Part shown: positions 16,369 to 25,659 of the stretch, in pieces
How the letters are laid out: every line of letters begins with the position of its first letter
Numbering within the stretch: position 1 is the stretch's first letter
Assembly: GCF_000967545.1 (NCBI RefSeq)
Contig: NZ_JXXV01000014.1
Coordinates: 124,001 to 188,000 of the forward strand
Direction of reading: 5' to 3'
Origin: Vibrio galatheae
Lineage (GTDB): Bacteria; Pseudomonadota; Gammaproteobacteria; Enterobacterales; Vibrionaceae
DNA: 64,000 nt
The notes under the pieces: model-generated
The model's database searches: none
Told to the model about the DNA's origin: nothing
Seen by the model: only the letters and a program-made list of their open reading frames with translations
Made by a program: the position numbers and the translations under genes

Positions 16369-19300
16369 CTAGCTGGTTAATAAGTGCTGCAGTTTGTCTC
16401 GTAGTCCTTCTATATGGGCTCTCTCAGGACTCTGTTCATTACAGTGCTCTAAGATGTAATCAAGCGAACTGAGTACGGTTCTCCAGCGCGGTGTTTTCGG
16501 CAGAGTTTCTGGACGTAAGTACTTATCGAGTGTACGTGTTTGCAATGTACTGCGGTCGAGATAGACTCGCCATAAACCACTTTGTTCAGCAAAGGCAAAC
16601 TTGGTTTGTCCGGTTACTGATTCCCAGTAATCAAGCGCACTGGTCATGGCATCGACCAGTACTTCGCGCATAACATCTTGTTTCGACTTGTTTTCACCCG
16701 AGGCTCTATCGGCAATGCGAGTAAATTCTCCGCCAAGCTCCTTGAGTTCTTGCAACTTGGCTTTATCGCCTTCGAAAGCAAAGCTTGAGAGCGCTTCTAT
16801 TGCTGTCTCTAAGTTGTTAATCCGAGTTGCGTTTACCCCACCGCCAACGTTGAAGATATACATCGAACTCAGGCCAGCCCCTTCGGGAAGCTTTAATATA
16901 TCGGCAGAAAGGTGCTGCCTAACATCTTCGACATAGACATCAATGGTTCCACAATAGTGCTCTTGTGTCACATTGAGGAACTTAGGTGCGATGATTTCAT
17001 CGGCGCTTGAACGTTTGAGTTGCTCAGTTGAGCGTTTAAACAACCGAGATGCGGCTTCGTTGGCAAAGCGGATCCTGTTGTCATCACGCACGCATATTAT
17101 CGCTTCAGGTGCGGTTTCAAGTTGTTCCAGCAGTCTTCCTTGTGTCTCGAGTAAACTCGCTTCAACCATAGCTCTGTGTTTTAGTTCTTGCTGCAGTTGC
17201 TGGTTTTCAATCCGACGTAACTCGGCTTTACTCGCGGTTAAGTGGGCTACGATACGCGCGGCAAGCTCTTGTTTGTTGAATGGTTTAGATAAGTAGTCAT
17301 TGGCTCCTGCGCTGAAACCACGCACACGATCATCCGTTTGATTCAAGGCTGTCAGCATAATGATCGGCAGCTCGGCATGGTCATAGCTTTGGCGCAGAGT
17401 TTCACACACTTGGTAACCACTCATTCCTGGCATCATGATATCCAATAACAACAGCTCAGGCTTCTCTTTGTTGACAGCATCAAGTGCTTCGTGGCCATCT
17501 TTAGCGGTACGGACTCGATATCCTTCAAGGCGTAAAAAGCTGTCTAATACGCGAAGATTAACAGGTTCATCATCAACCACAAGTAGCAATGGCCCTTCAG
17601 AATTTTCCGGTAGGGTAATTGGGTCTTCCAACTCAACCTCAGCACTGCTCGGCGCTTGGAAGTGGGCGGACTCATAATGGGTTGCTTGCTCAATTTGTTC
17701 CGCAGTGGCGATTGGCAGCGTAAAGCTAAAGGTGGTGCCGACCATAGGCTGACTGCTGACATAGAGCGTTCCGTTCATCAATTCAATTAGCTGTCGGCTG
17801 ATTGACAGACCTAAGCCAGCGCCTTGGCGATAACGGCTAGCGTCATTGCCCGCTTGGATTAAGGGTTCAAAGATATGGTCAAGTTGATCAGCAGGAATAC
17901 CTTGACCGGTATCGACGACTTGAACTCGAATATTGTCATCCACCACACTGGCGGAGATAACGATTTTACCTTCGCTGGTATATTTGATCGCATTGCCGAT
18001 CAAATTATAAAGAACCTGCTCTAGGCGCTGAGGGTCAGCGCTCACCCAAACCGGATCATCGGCCACTTGATTGATGATCCGCAGTGGCTTAGAACCAATA
18101 AGGTGGGATGACAATTCCAATACCAAACGTGTCGATCCTGCAAGGTCTACGGCACTGGTTTCAATATCGAGGTTTCCGTAGCGCATCTTATGATAATCAA
18201 GTAAATCATCGACTAAGGTCGCCAGTCGCTGGCCACTGTTAATGATGATATCGAGCTGATATCTATGCTCTGACGTGATTGGGCCATTAGCTCCAGATGC
18301 CAAGGCCTCGGCAATCCCTACCATGCCATGCAAAGGCGTACGCAGCTCGTGAGAAGTGGTGGCTAAGAACTCATCTTTTAGCTTGTTCGCCAACTGCAAC
18401 TCGTCATTCTGTTTTTGGATCAGGGTTAGGTTACTTTCGAGCTCTTCATTTTGCTGTTTTATCAGCTGTATTTTTTCTCGGATCGAGCGCTGCATACGCT
18501 CAAAACTGATGGCGAGTCGGCCGATTTCATCTTTCCGTTGGGTATGATTCATATCGGCATCAAGATCGCCAGCCGAGACTTTTTCCGCAGCCCAAGTCAG
18601 TTGCAACAGTGGCGAAGTGATAAAGTTTGATAAGTAGTGCGAAGCCATGACCACCAACAGAATAGCGGTGAGCATTGCGACGATAAACAACGTCTCCAAC
18701 TGATGGACACGGGCAAAAGCAACATCCTCTGGCACTTCGACCACAATCGCCCAGTCAATGCCTTTGAATGAAATAGGGCTGTATGCCGCGATGGTCGCTT
18801 CGTTTTCTGTATTGTTATAGGTGCCAACGTCTGTGAGTCCTGCTAGCGCAAGATCAATTACTTGGTGGCTTTTCTTTATTTCATCCTGTTGATATGCCAG
18901 TGTTCTCGATTGATGATCCGCCCCAACAAGCAGGGTTTTCATTGAGCTAAGGTTGTTACTATCGGCAACCAATTTGGTGATGCCGTTATTGGGTAACCTA
19001 AACATGGCATAACTGTGCAAGTAGCCTTGTTGAATAATAGGGGCGCCAAGCCATGCGACTGTTTTGTTTTGTTCGGCTGAAAAATCGGAAATAATAAGTG
19101 GCGTATAGTCTTCATTGGTTTTCCGTTTACTGGTTACCATTTCCTTCAACTTGGCAAAGGTTTGACCTAAGTTGGCGTCTTTATATTTTCCCGTTAATAG
19201 GTTGGTGCCGTAGTTGTCATGTTTGTAGATCGAATAGGTGACATTGCCTTCTCTGTCGACAAGCAGAATGTCATCAAAATCAGAGCGCTTTAGCAATTCT

Positions 19301-19755
19301 AAATAGGCCCAGTGGTAGCGTTTGTGCAGTAGGCGATAACGCTCAGTACCGCTGTAAATGCTCGACTGAGGGAGTATCGAGGTCTTAATTTGATTACCAG
19401 AACCCTGAATATAACGCCGCTGTGCGTATTCACGAGCTTGGTCGATGTCTAAGCCCAAGCTTCTGAACGCATTAACCAAGCCATAGAACCTACCGCCACT
19501 GGCATAAGCGAGTTCTGAGCGAACAAAACCCATCACCTCAGACTCTTTTGCATATAAGTAGTCAATCACTTGTTGGCGTTTGCTGTCGCGGACTGAAGTT
19601 AGGTGCGAAGTACTCTGTTCCTGAAGATCTTGAGTATGGGACTGTAAGAAAAAGATCGCGATGACCGTCAAAGGAGTAATACTCAGCACTAAAAATGCCA
19701 GCATTAGGGTACTCTGAAGGCGTTTAAACTTCTGTTTTCGATAAAATCTAAACAT
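16369..19755 (-). CDS. chiS: Chitin-responsive hybrid sensor kinase / DNA-binding regulator ChiS
   Basis: With the ATG at 19755 the protein has 1128 residues. That start is chosen because it places the H-box histidine (SHELRTP) at position 469 and the receiver aspartate (LLLLDIMMPGMSG) at 772, the exact numbers used for V. cholerae ChiS; an upstream in-frame ATG adds 50 unlikely residues. Order: TM1 (about 18-37), a large periplasmic dCache-like sensor, TM2 (about 355-375), HAMP, coiled coil, HisKA, HATPase (NLIGNAIKYT, DTGQGIP, GAGLGLSIS), receiver, a PAS-like segment near residues 885-930, and a C-terminal domain of about 100 residues. In V. cholerae that last domain binds DNA and ChiS activates the chb operon directly; unbound CBP inhibits it. 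The gene lies directly upstream of its target operon. Confidence 0.96.
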   Translation of the reverse strand: MFRFYRKQKFKRLQSTLMLAFLVLSITPLTVIAIFFLQSHTQDLQEQSTSHLTSVRDSKRQQVIDYLYAKESEVMGFVRSELAYASGGRFYGLVNAFRSLGLDIDQAREYAQRRYIQGSGNQIKTSILPQSSIYSGTERYRLLHKRYHWAYLELLKRSDFDDILLVDREGNVTYSIYKHDNYGTNLLTGKYKDANLGQTFAKLKEMVTSKRKTNEDYTPLIISDFSAEQNKTVAWLGAPIIQQGYLHSYAMFRLPNNGITKLVADSNNLSSMKTLLVGADHQSRTLAYQQDEIKKSHQVIDLALAGLTDVGTYNNTENEATIAAYSPISFKGIDWAIVVEVPEDVAFARVHQLETLFIVAMLTAILLVVMASHYLSNFITSPLLQLTWAAEKVSAGDLDADMNHTQRKDEIGRLAISFERMQRSIREKIQLIKQQNEELESNLTLIQKQNDELQLANKLKDEFLATTSHELRTPLHGMVGIAEALASGANGPITSEHRYQLDIIINSGQRLATLVDDLLDYHKMRYGNLDIETSAVDLAGSTRLVLELSSHLIGSKPLRIINQVADDPVWVSADPQRLEQVLYNLIGNAIKYTSEGKIVISASVVDDNIRVQVVDTGQGIPADQLDHIFEPLIQAGNDASRYRQGAGLGLSISRQLIELMNGTLYVSSQPMVGTTFSFTLPIATAEQIEQATHYESAHFQAPSSAEVELEDPITLPENSEGPLLLVVDDEPVNLRVLDSFLRLEGYRVRTAKDGHEALDAVNKEKPELLLLDIMMPGMSGYQVCETLRQSYDHAELPIIMLTALNQTDDRVRGFSAGANDYLSKPFNKQELAARIVAHLTASKAELRRIENQQLQQELKHRAMVEASLLETQGRLLEQLETAPEAIICVRDDNRIRFANEAASRLFKRSTEQLKRSSADEIIAPKFLNVTQEHYCGTIDVYVEDVRQHLSADILKLPEGAGLSSMYIFNVGGGVNATRINNLETAIEALSSFAFEGDKAKLQELKELGGEFTRIADRASGENKSKQDVMREVLVDAMTSALDYWESVTGQTKFAFAEQSGLWRVYLDRSTLQTRTLDKYLRPETLPKTPRWRTVLSSLDYILEHCNEQSPERAHIEGLRDKLQHLLTS

Positions 19756-19930
19756 AGCTTGAGTAAAACTTCCGTGGGGATATGGCTTAGTGAGGTGGGG
19801 AGCCCCTCTAAGCGAGATAAAAGATGGTGTTCTTAAAATGACAAAATTAACGAGTTTTTTTACTTTGACAAGTAAGTTGCAGGGAAAGCGTGGAGAGTAG
19901 CGCAAATTTGTGGGTTTTAGTCAGCAATGA

Positions 19931-19957
19931 CGCCCAACCTTAGGGATTTGTTGGGCG
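19931..19957 (-). terminator. Hairpin between rsmC and chiS
   Basis: CGCCCAAC (19931-19938) pairs with GTTGGGCG (19950-19957), 6 nt past the rsmC stop on the minus strand. No T-run follows, so it is a weak or Rho-assisted terminator at best. Confidence 0.4.
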
Positions 19958-19963
19958 GTAAAC

Positions 19964-20986
19964 TCAAGCTTTCGCGTGATAGATAGCGAATTTATTGGTC
20001 TTATTTAGCGTCTCACAATTACTGTAGGCTTGCTCAATAATTGGTGGGTATTTTAAGAAGCTATTGGCAACGATATAAAGCTGGCCATTTTTGGCACTCT
20101 GTTTAGGGCCTTGGGCAAGAAGTGTTTCCGTCGCGCTATAACTGGTATCGAGTCCAGAATGGAAGGGAGGATTGCTGACAATAAAGTCATAATCGTCGCG
20201 GGTATCTGAATAGATGTCGGACGCAAAGACTCGCCCGGTTAAACCGTTGGCGGCAAGCGTCGCCTTACTCGATTCTACGGCTAAAGCGCTGATATCACAC
20301 ATCTCTAGTTCAATCTCTGGATTTAACAGCGCCATCACGCTGCCGATCACCCCGGCACCACAGCCAAAATCGAGAACTTTGCCTTTCAGTTTCGGTAAGG
20401 TGTCGAGCAGCAATTTACTGCCAATATCAAATTCACCATGACTGAATACGCCGGGCAAGCTTTTGATAGTTAGTGAGGAGTGCTGGTATTCAACCTGATA
20501 GCTTTTAAACCAGTCCTGAATATCAAATGGAGCCGGAGCCTGCGTACATTGCCCCCAATAAAATGAGCAACGACGCGCTGAATCATACTTAGTAATTAAA
20601 CCGTAAGCCTTAAACATCTTCTCAATGCTTTTTACGCCTGAACGGTTTTCGCCGACAACAACAATTTCTGTATTTGCGCCCAGCTTCGCCATCAGCATCG
20701 CCAGTAGATACTCTGCTTCGGCTTTTGCTTTTGGCCAGTAGAGCAACACCATGTCTGCTTGAGTCTGCTCGCTAAATTCAGCGCCAAATAGACTGGATAT
20801 TTGTTGGTAGTCTCGCAACTGGCGGTGGTAGCCATAGTTAGTGGTAAACACTGTTACAGAAAGGCAGTGCTTGGCTAATTCGACAGGAAACAGGTCTTCT
20901 GCCTCACCGGCGACCAATACATGTTTACCTTCAAAATAGGCCAATTGTCTTTGAGCAATTTGACTGGGAGCAATATAAGCAGACAT
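19964..20986 (-). CDS. rsmC: 16S rRNA (guanine-1207-N2) methyltransferase RsmC
   Basis: 340 residues from the ATG at 20986 ([20 protein letters not shown]). A longer in-frame start at 21028 is rejected because its 14 extra codons run into a terminator stem. There are two Rossmann-like halves: a degenerate N-terminal methyltransferase domain and the catalytic C-terminal one, with the SAM motif [12 protein letters not shown] and the catalytic motif SNPPFHSG. It methylates G1207 of 16S rRNA in the 30S subunit. It lies between perM and chiS on the same strand. Confidence 0.95.
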   Translation of the reverse strand: MSAYIAPSQIAQRQLAYFEGKHVLVAGEAEDLFPVELAKHCLSVTVFTTNYGYHRQLRDYQQISSLFGAEFSEQTQADMVLLYWPKAKAEAEYLLAMLMAKLGANTEIVVVGENRSGVKSIEKMFKAYGLITKYDSARRCSFYWGQCTQAPAPFDIQDWFKSYQVEYQHSSLTIKSLPGVFSHGEFDIGSKLLLDTLPKLKGKVLDFGCGAGVIGSVMALLNPEIELEMCDISALAVESSKATLAANGLTGRVFASDIYSDTRDDYDFIVSNPPFHSGLDTSYSATETLLAQGPKQSAKNGQLYIVANSFLKYPPIIEQAYSNCETLNKTNKFAIYHAKA

Positions 20987-21001
20987 AGCAAACTCATTGG
21001 G

Positions 21002-21037
21002 AAAAATAAGGGAGGGATTTTCGCACAATCCTCCCTT
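21002..21037 (-). terminator. Rho-independent terminator after perM
   Basis: Read on the minus strand, AAGGGAGGATT pairs with AATCCCTCCCTT (one bulged C) and is followed by ATTTTTC. It sits between the perM stop (21072) and the rsmC start (20986), which also argues for the shorter rsmC. Confidence 0.8.
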
Positions 21038-21071
21038 GTCTTGAAGTAGTAATCAGGCGCTATTGGTAATA

Positions 21072-22157
21072 CTAGCTGCGATTTTGCCGATCAAGGAATT
21101 CCTTAAACTCTTCATCATAAATATTAAACAGCACCATGGTGACGGCGAAAATGATTGGGCCATATATCAGACCAATCAAGCCAAATAACTGTAGACCACC
21201 TAGTAAAGAGAAGAAAATCATTAAGGTGTTCATTCCTGCGCTGCCTTGCATCAAAAGCGGACGAAGCAAGTTATCAATAGAGCCGACGACGACGATGCTC
21301 CAAACCGTAAGGAAAATGGCCCAGCTCGTGTCACCAATCAAGAACAGATAAATGGCGGCAGGGATCCAAATTAGCGCGGTTCCCACCACGGGGATAAATG
21401 ACGCAAACCCCATCATGGTGCCCCAAAAAAGACCTGGGAATCCAGCCAACCACATGCCGATGCCCCCCGCGAAGCCTTGTGCAATAGCGGTAAGAAATGA
21501 GCCCATCACTGCCGATTTGGCTACTTGCTCAACTTCATCTAGCAGTTTGTCTTCTTGACTGCGAGAGAGCGGTAAAATATGGCGAATAGCGCTAATTAGT
21601 TTGTCGTGGTCACGGAGTAAAAAGAACAGCACGAACAGCATCAGAAAGAAATCCATTAAGAAACTTGTCGCGTCGCCAAGAATTTTGGCACTAATACCGA
21701 CTAGATTGCTACCAAATGAGGTGGCGAATTGGGCGACTTTCTGCGCGATTTCTTGTGGACTAATCGTATCGAATGGCAGGTAGTTGTTGATTAGCGAGAG
21801 TCCATTGACCACCCAAGGGTGAGAGAAAATGGTTTGAATGCCGCCTTGTGTCACCCACTGGTAGACATTTTGCGAAAAGGTTGAGCCTTGTTGGACTATA
21901 GCAGCAAAGACAAACAGTAACGGAAACACAATAATGAAGGTCAGTACCACACAAGAGAGCAAGGAGGCTAAGTTGGCGTGCTTTGGCATCCGTTTCTCTA
22001 TCCATTCATGGATCGGGAACATCAATAGTGAAATGATAAATGCCATCACAATTGAGTTGATATAAGGTTCGACCAAAAGAAAACAGGCCAACCCAGCAGC
22101 AAGTAGGGCAACAATCAATACTCGATGACTGGAAGTTAATTTGACTTTATCTGACAC
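21072..22157 (-). CDS. AI-2E family transporter / PerM-like permease
   Basis: A 361-residue inner-membrane protein of the AI-2E transporter (DUF20, PerM/YdiK/TqsA) family. There is a pair of N-terminal helices (VLIVALLAAGLACFLLVEPY and INSIVMAFIISLLMFPIHEW), a central helix and amphipathic stretch, and a C-terminal block with the family motifs GFPGLFWGTMMGFASFIPVV and LLGGLQLFGLIGLIYGPI. Family members export AI-2 or exchange Na+/H+ or Li+; the substrate here cannot be told. It is divergent from the small membrane-protein gene at 22255. Confidence 0.85.
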   Translation of the reverse strand: MSDKVKLTSSHRVLIVALLAAGLACFLLVEPYINSIVMAFIISLLMFPIHEWIEKRMPKHANLASLLSCVVLTFIIVFPLLFVFAAIVQQGSTFSQNVYQWVTQGGIQTIFSHPWVVNGLSLINNYLPFDTISPQEIAQKVAQFATSFGSNLVGISAKILGDATSFLMDFFLMLFVLFFLLRDHDKLISAIRHILPLSRSQEDKLLDEVEQVAKSAVMGSFLTAIAQGFAGGIGMWLAGFPGLFWGTMMGFASFIPVVGTALIWIPAAIYLFLIGDTSWAIFLTVWSIVVVGSIDNLLRPLLMQGSAGMNTLMIFFSLLGGLQLFGLIGLIYGPIIFAVTMVLFNIYDEEFKEFLDRQNRS

Positions 22158-22254
22158 AATAGTTGTCCAAAAATTTTAGGTCGTATGAGTATAATGGCGC
22201 TAATTACTTGAGTGTTCAACGCAAAATCAAAATCTTATCAGTAGAGGAGATAAA

Positions 22255-22374
22255 ATGGGCTGCTGTGAAAAAGATAAATGTACCCTTGATACAAATAAGC
22301 GCAGACACAACATACCTTGGTTTTACTTGATCTTGGCTGGATTGGTCATTTTGGTCGCGGCTAACTGGCAATAA
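22255..22374 (+). CDS. Small cysteine-containing single-pass membrane protein (39 aa)
   Basis: ATG at 22255 follows a strong ribosome-binding site (GTAGAGGAGATAAA). The product has 39 residues: a polar N-terminus with three cysteines (MGCCEKDKC) and basic KRRHN, then one hydrophobic helix (IPWFYLILAGLVILVAANWQ). The topology is probably N-in by the positive-inside rule. The gene is transcribed away from perM and ends just before the hemL terminator hairpin. I do not recognise a characterised family. The CC and C residues could bind metal or form disulfides. The good RBS and clean TM argue that it is real. Confidence 0.7.
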   Translation: MGCCEKDKCTLDTNKRRHNIPWFYLILAGLVILVAANWQ

Positions 22375-22383
22375 TAAAGAGAA

Positions 22384-22402
22384 AGGCTGCACTAGGCAGC
22401 CT
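22384..22402. terminator. Terminator-like hairpin between the small membrane gene and hemL
   Basis: AGGCTGC (22384-22390), a 5-nt loop and GCAGCCT (22396-22402) form a perfect 7-bp stem between convergent genes. T-runs are weak on both sides. Confidence 0.55.
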
Positions 22403-22434
22403 TGATCACGAACGGCATTTTTCGTTAGTGTTAT

Positions 22435-23727
22435 TTACGCTTCTTCGGCAAGAATCGCAAAGCAACGATCCGCTGCTTCTAGCGTCGCTTCAATCTCTTT
22501 ACTGCCGTGAGCTAGTGATGTAAAGCTTGCTTCAAACGCAGACGGTGCAAGGTAAACTCCGTGCTGTAGCATCAGGTGGAAGAAGCGTTTGAATCGCTCG
22601 ATATCACATTTAGTCACGTCTTCGTAGCGAGTAATGCTTTCTTGGTCGGTAAAGAAGAAACCAAACATACCGCCCACTTGGTTGACCACTAATGGAATAC
22701 CGTGGCTGTCAGCCAGTGTTTTGAAACCGTCTGCTAGTTGCTTAGTTGTAGACGCTAGGCGTTTTTCATTGCCTTCTTCTTTTAACAGGTTCAAACAGGC
22801 ATAACCGGCTGCCATTGCCACTGGGTTACCCGATAGCGTTCCCGCTTGGTAAACTGGTCCAGTTGGTGCAATGTGCTGCATCACTTCTTTGCGTCCACCA
22901 AATGCGCCTACTGGCATGCCGCCGCCAATCACTTTGCCCAGCGTAGTGAGATCGGGTTTGATGTTGTAGTAAGCCTGTGCGCCGCCAAGCGCGACACGGA
23001 AACCTGTCATCACTTCATCAAAGATCAGTAGCGCGCCTTCTTCATCACAGATTTGACGCAAACCTTCGTGGAACCCTTCAACCGGTGGAATGCAGTTCAT
23101 GTTGCCCGCGACTGGCTCAACGATGATACACGCAATTTCGCCTTTGTTCGCTGCAAATAGCTCACGTACGGATTCTAAATCGTTAAACGTCGCGGTTAGT
23201 GTGTGCTTGGCGAAGTCCGCTGGAACGCCTGGCGAACTTGGTTGACCCAATGTTAGTGCACCGGATCCCGCTTTAACCAACAGGCTATCGGCATGGCCGT
23301 GGTAACAACCTTCAAATTTGATGATTTTATCGCGCCCTGTGTAACCGCGAGCGAGACGAATTGCACTCATGGTTGCTTCAGTCCCTGAGCTTACCATGCG
23401 AATCTGTTCCATCGATGGCACGAGTTCTGACACCAATTCTGCCATGGCGATTTCCATTTCTGTTGGCGCGCCGAAGCTTAAGCCACGTTGTGCAGCATCA
23501 ATTACCGCTTCTCGAATCACAGCGTGGTTGTGGCCTAAGATCATTGGGCCCCATGAACCTACGTAATCAATGTAAGCTTTACCGTCAGCATCAAAAATCA
23601 ATGGGCCGTCGGCACGTTCTACAAAGATCGGAGCGCCGCCAACTCCGTTAAAAGCACGTACTGGAGAGTTAACACCGCCAGGAATGGTCTGTTGTGCTTT
23701 TTGAAATAGATCTGCTGATTTGGTCAT
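22435..23727 (-). CDS. hemL: Glutamate-1-semialdehyde 2,1-aminomutase
   Basis: 430 residues from the ATG at 23727 ([20 protein letters not shown]), with AGAGGA seven nt upstream; longer frames upstream lack a ribosome site. It is a PLP-dependent class III aminotransferase fold, with the cofactor lysine in [19 protein letters not shown], the gate/phosphate region [16 protein letters not shown] and [11 protein letters not shown]. It makes 5-aminolevulinate from glutamate-1-semialdehyde in the C5 route to heme. It is divergent from erpA, which links heme and Fe-S supply by position only. Confidence 0.97.
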   Translation of the reverse strand: MTKSADLFQKAQQTIPGGVNSPVRAFNGVGGAPIFVERADGPLIFDADGKAYIDYVGSWGPMILGHNHAVIREAVIDAAQRGLSFGAPTEMEIAMAELVSELVPSMEQIRMVSSGTEATMSAIRLARGYTGRDKIIKFEGCYHGHADSLLVKAGSGALTLGQPSSPGVPADFAKHTLTATFNDLESVRELFAANKGEIACIIVEPVAGNMNCIPPVEGFHEGLRQICDEEGALLIFDEVMTGFRVALGGAQAYYNIKPDLTTLGKVIGGGMPVGAFGGRKEVMQHIAPTGPVYQAGTLSGNPVAMAAGYACLNLLKEEGNEKRLASTTKQLADGFKTLADSHGIPLVVNQVGGMFGFFFTDQESITRYEDVTKCDIERFKRFFHLMLQHGVYLAPSAFEASFTSLAHGSKEIEATLEAADRCFAILAEEA

Positions 23728-23979
23728 GGGATATCCTCTTTTGATTGCTCGGACCAATTTGGCAGGCATTGTACCTGTCGAGTCCATTTCAATAAAACGC
23801 TTTACGCCACATTCTGAATACTTTGCCAGCAGATAGACCACAAATTGTGTAAAAAATGGTTCCACATGTGGTGAATACTTGAACGCTTCACTCAGGTATT
23901 AGATAATCGCGCTAATATTAAAAGATAAAGTTCCAAATGGTGAAGACCGTGTGGATGAAGAAGACTGAGAGAGGTCATC

Positions 23980-24321
23980 GTGAGCGAAGTAAATATCCCT
24001 TTAACATTTTCAGATGCTGCGGCCCAGCGAGTTGGTGCTTTAATTGCTGAAGAAGAAAACCCAAATTTAAAGCTCCGTGTCTACATCACGGGGGGCGGCT
24101 GTAGTGGTTTCCAATACGGCTTTACTTTCGACGAAAGCGTCAATGATGGCGATACGACCATTGTCAACAGTGGTGTGACGCTTGTCGTTGACCCAATGAG
24201 TTTGCAGTACCTAGTCGGCGGTCAAGTGGATTACACGGAAGGCCTTGAAGGTTCGCGTTTCTTTGTTAACAACCCGAACGCAACGACGACCTGCGGTTGT
24301 GGCGCTTCATTCAGTGTTTAA
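23980..24321 (+). CDS. erpA: Iron-sulfur cluster insertion protein ErpA
   Basis: 113 residues, with a GTG start preceded by GAGAGGT. It is an A-type carrier with the three cluster cysteines at 41 ([10 protein letters not shown]), 105 and 107 ([12 protein letters not shown]). It receives Fe-S clusters from the Isc/Suf scaffolds and passes them to targets such as IspG/IspH. Length and sequence match E. coli ErpA (114 residues). The gene is monocistronic and followed by a strong terminator. Confidence 0.97.
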   Translation: MSEVNIPLTFSDAAAQRVGALIAEEENPNLKLRVYITGGGCSGFQYGFTFDESVNDGDTTIVNSGVTLVVDPMSLQYLVGGQVDYTEGLEGSRFFVNNPNATTTCGCGASFSV

Positions 24322-24339
24322 GCGTTAACGATTTCTAAT

Positions 24340-24368
24340 AAGGCTGCATTTTTGCAGCCTTTTTTTTA
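24340..24368 (+). terminator. Rho-independent terminator of erpA
   Basis: AAGGCTGCA, a short T-rich loop and TGCAGCCTT are followed by a run of eight T residues, directly after erpA. Confidence 0.9.
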
Positions 24369-24565
24369 TCTGAGCGATTCCAGAAACTGAGACCTACCCT
24401 AAAATACTGTCCAAGTGTATTTTATTTTTGACTGGTTAATTTATATCCTCAATGATACGTCTTACTGATTGACAGTTGGCGCTATATCTACAGTGAACTT
24501 ATTGACCATCAAATAGGTTAAAAAGTAGGTCAACTGAGTGCGATATATAATTACTAAGGATAGTT

Positions 24566-25648
24566 ATGGCTAGTTTCTCCCCGTTGCGCTTTATCGCGAC
24601 TCGACCTTACCTTGTTTCTCTTTTTTTAGTCACTTTACTTACGTTTTGGCTTGGGATTGGCATGCTCAATGCTGAAGACACACCACCACCGCACAGTGAA
24701 CAGGAAATCCCGCTAGCAAAGGTGGCTTTTACCTCGTTCGTCGCTCATTCAACCCATAAAACGATTGAGCTGTATGGGCGTACGGCACCCAATAAGCAAG
24801 CTAAATTAGGTGCTGAAATTGCAGGCAAAATTATTCAACTCAAGGTGGCGAAAGGTGACAAGGTCAAGCAAGGCCAAGTCATTGCACTGATTGATAAAGG
24901 TGACCTAGAAATTCAACTTGAGCGCGCGCAAGCCTTGCTAAAAGTGAAACAAAAAGAGTTTACCGCAGCCAAGGCACTTCAGAGCAAAGGCTTACAAGGC
25001 GAAGTGGCATTTACCAATGCACAAGCGGGATTGGTTGAAGCAAAAGCGATGGTCAGCAACGCTCGAATTGCGCTAAGAAATACCTCTGTCAGCGCACCTT
25101 TTGCTGGGATTGTCGATCACTTGTTCATTGAGCAGGGCGACTTTGTTGGGATCGGAGACCCTGTCGCGAGTTTACTTGATCTGAGCAAAGTCGTGATTGA
25201 AGCAGATGTCAGCGAGCGTCATATTCAAGATCTTGTTTTAGGACAGCAGGCCAGTGTGCGCTTCATCAACGGACAGCAAGCTGAAGGTATTGTTCGGTAC
25301 ATATCTCGTGTTTCCTCGACAGCAACCAATACTTTTCCTATCGAAATTGAATTGCCCAATCCTGAGCAAAAAATCTCGGCGGGGATCAGTACCGAAGTGT
25401 CATTGAACCTCAAAGATCAATTGGCCGTTAAAGTGACGCCGGCAATGTTAGCGCTCGACGAAGCTGGAAATTTGGGCGTTAAAACTCTAGTCAAAGATCG
25501 GATTAAGTTTGTACCGATCCATCTGGTCAAAGCAGAGCAAGACGGGGTATGGCTGACGGGATTGGGGGAACAGGTCGATATCGTGACGACAGGTCAGGGG
25601 TTTGTCCGTGATGGTGATCAAGTGATTGCTGTTGAGCAGCAAAACTAG
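24566..25648 (+). CDS. RND efflux periplasmic adaptor subunit
   Basis: A 360-residue membrane-fusion protein. The N-terminal membrane anchor or uncleaved signal is YLVSLFLVTLLTFWLGIGML (about residues 17-36). A lipoyl/barrel-sandwich half-motif lies at GAEIAGKIIQLKVAKGDKVK, followed by a short alpha-hairpin (about 105-150) and the second half SAPFAGIVDHLFIEQGDFV, then beta-barrel and membrane-proximal domains. It joins the RND pump encoded 11 nt downstream to an outer-membrane channel. No channel gene is present, so TolC encoded elsewhere is the likely partner. V. cholerae has an RND pair at about this position (VexLM, from memory, not certain). Confidence 0.9.
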   Translation: MASFSPLRFIATRPYLVSLFLVTLLTFWLGIGMLNAEDTPPPHSEQEIPLAKVAFTSFVAHSTHKTIELYGRTAPNKQAKLGAEIAGKIIQLKVAKGDKVKQGQVIALIDKGDLEIQLERAQALLKVKQKEFTAAKALQSKGLQGEVAFTNAQAGLVEAKAMVSNARIALRNTSVSAPFAGIVDHLFIEQGDFVGIGDPVASLLDLSKVVIEADVSERHIQDLVLGQQASVRFINGQQAEGIVRYISRVSSTATNTFPIEIELPNPEQKISAGISTEVSLNLKDQLAVKVTPAMLALDEAGNLGVKTLVKDRIKFVPIHLVKAEQDGVWLTGLGEQVDIVTTGQGFVRDGDQVIAVEQQN

Positions 25649-25659
25649 GAGGCGGCATT

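Noticed and set aside
19756-19905. 50-residue N-terminal extension of ChiS
   Set aside because: The shorter start gives the known H469/D772 numbering, and the extension is not a plausible signal or anchor.
20987-21028. Longer rsmC start
   Set aside because: It lies next to and partly inside a terminator stem, and the shorter protein is collinear with the family.
23728-23865. Longer hemL start
   Set aside because: Extra residues are not conserved, and AGAGGA precedes the ATG at 23727.
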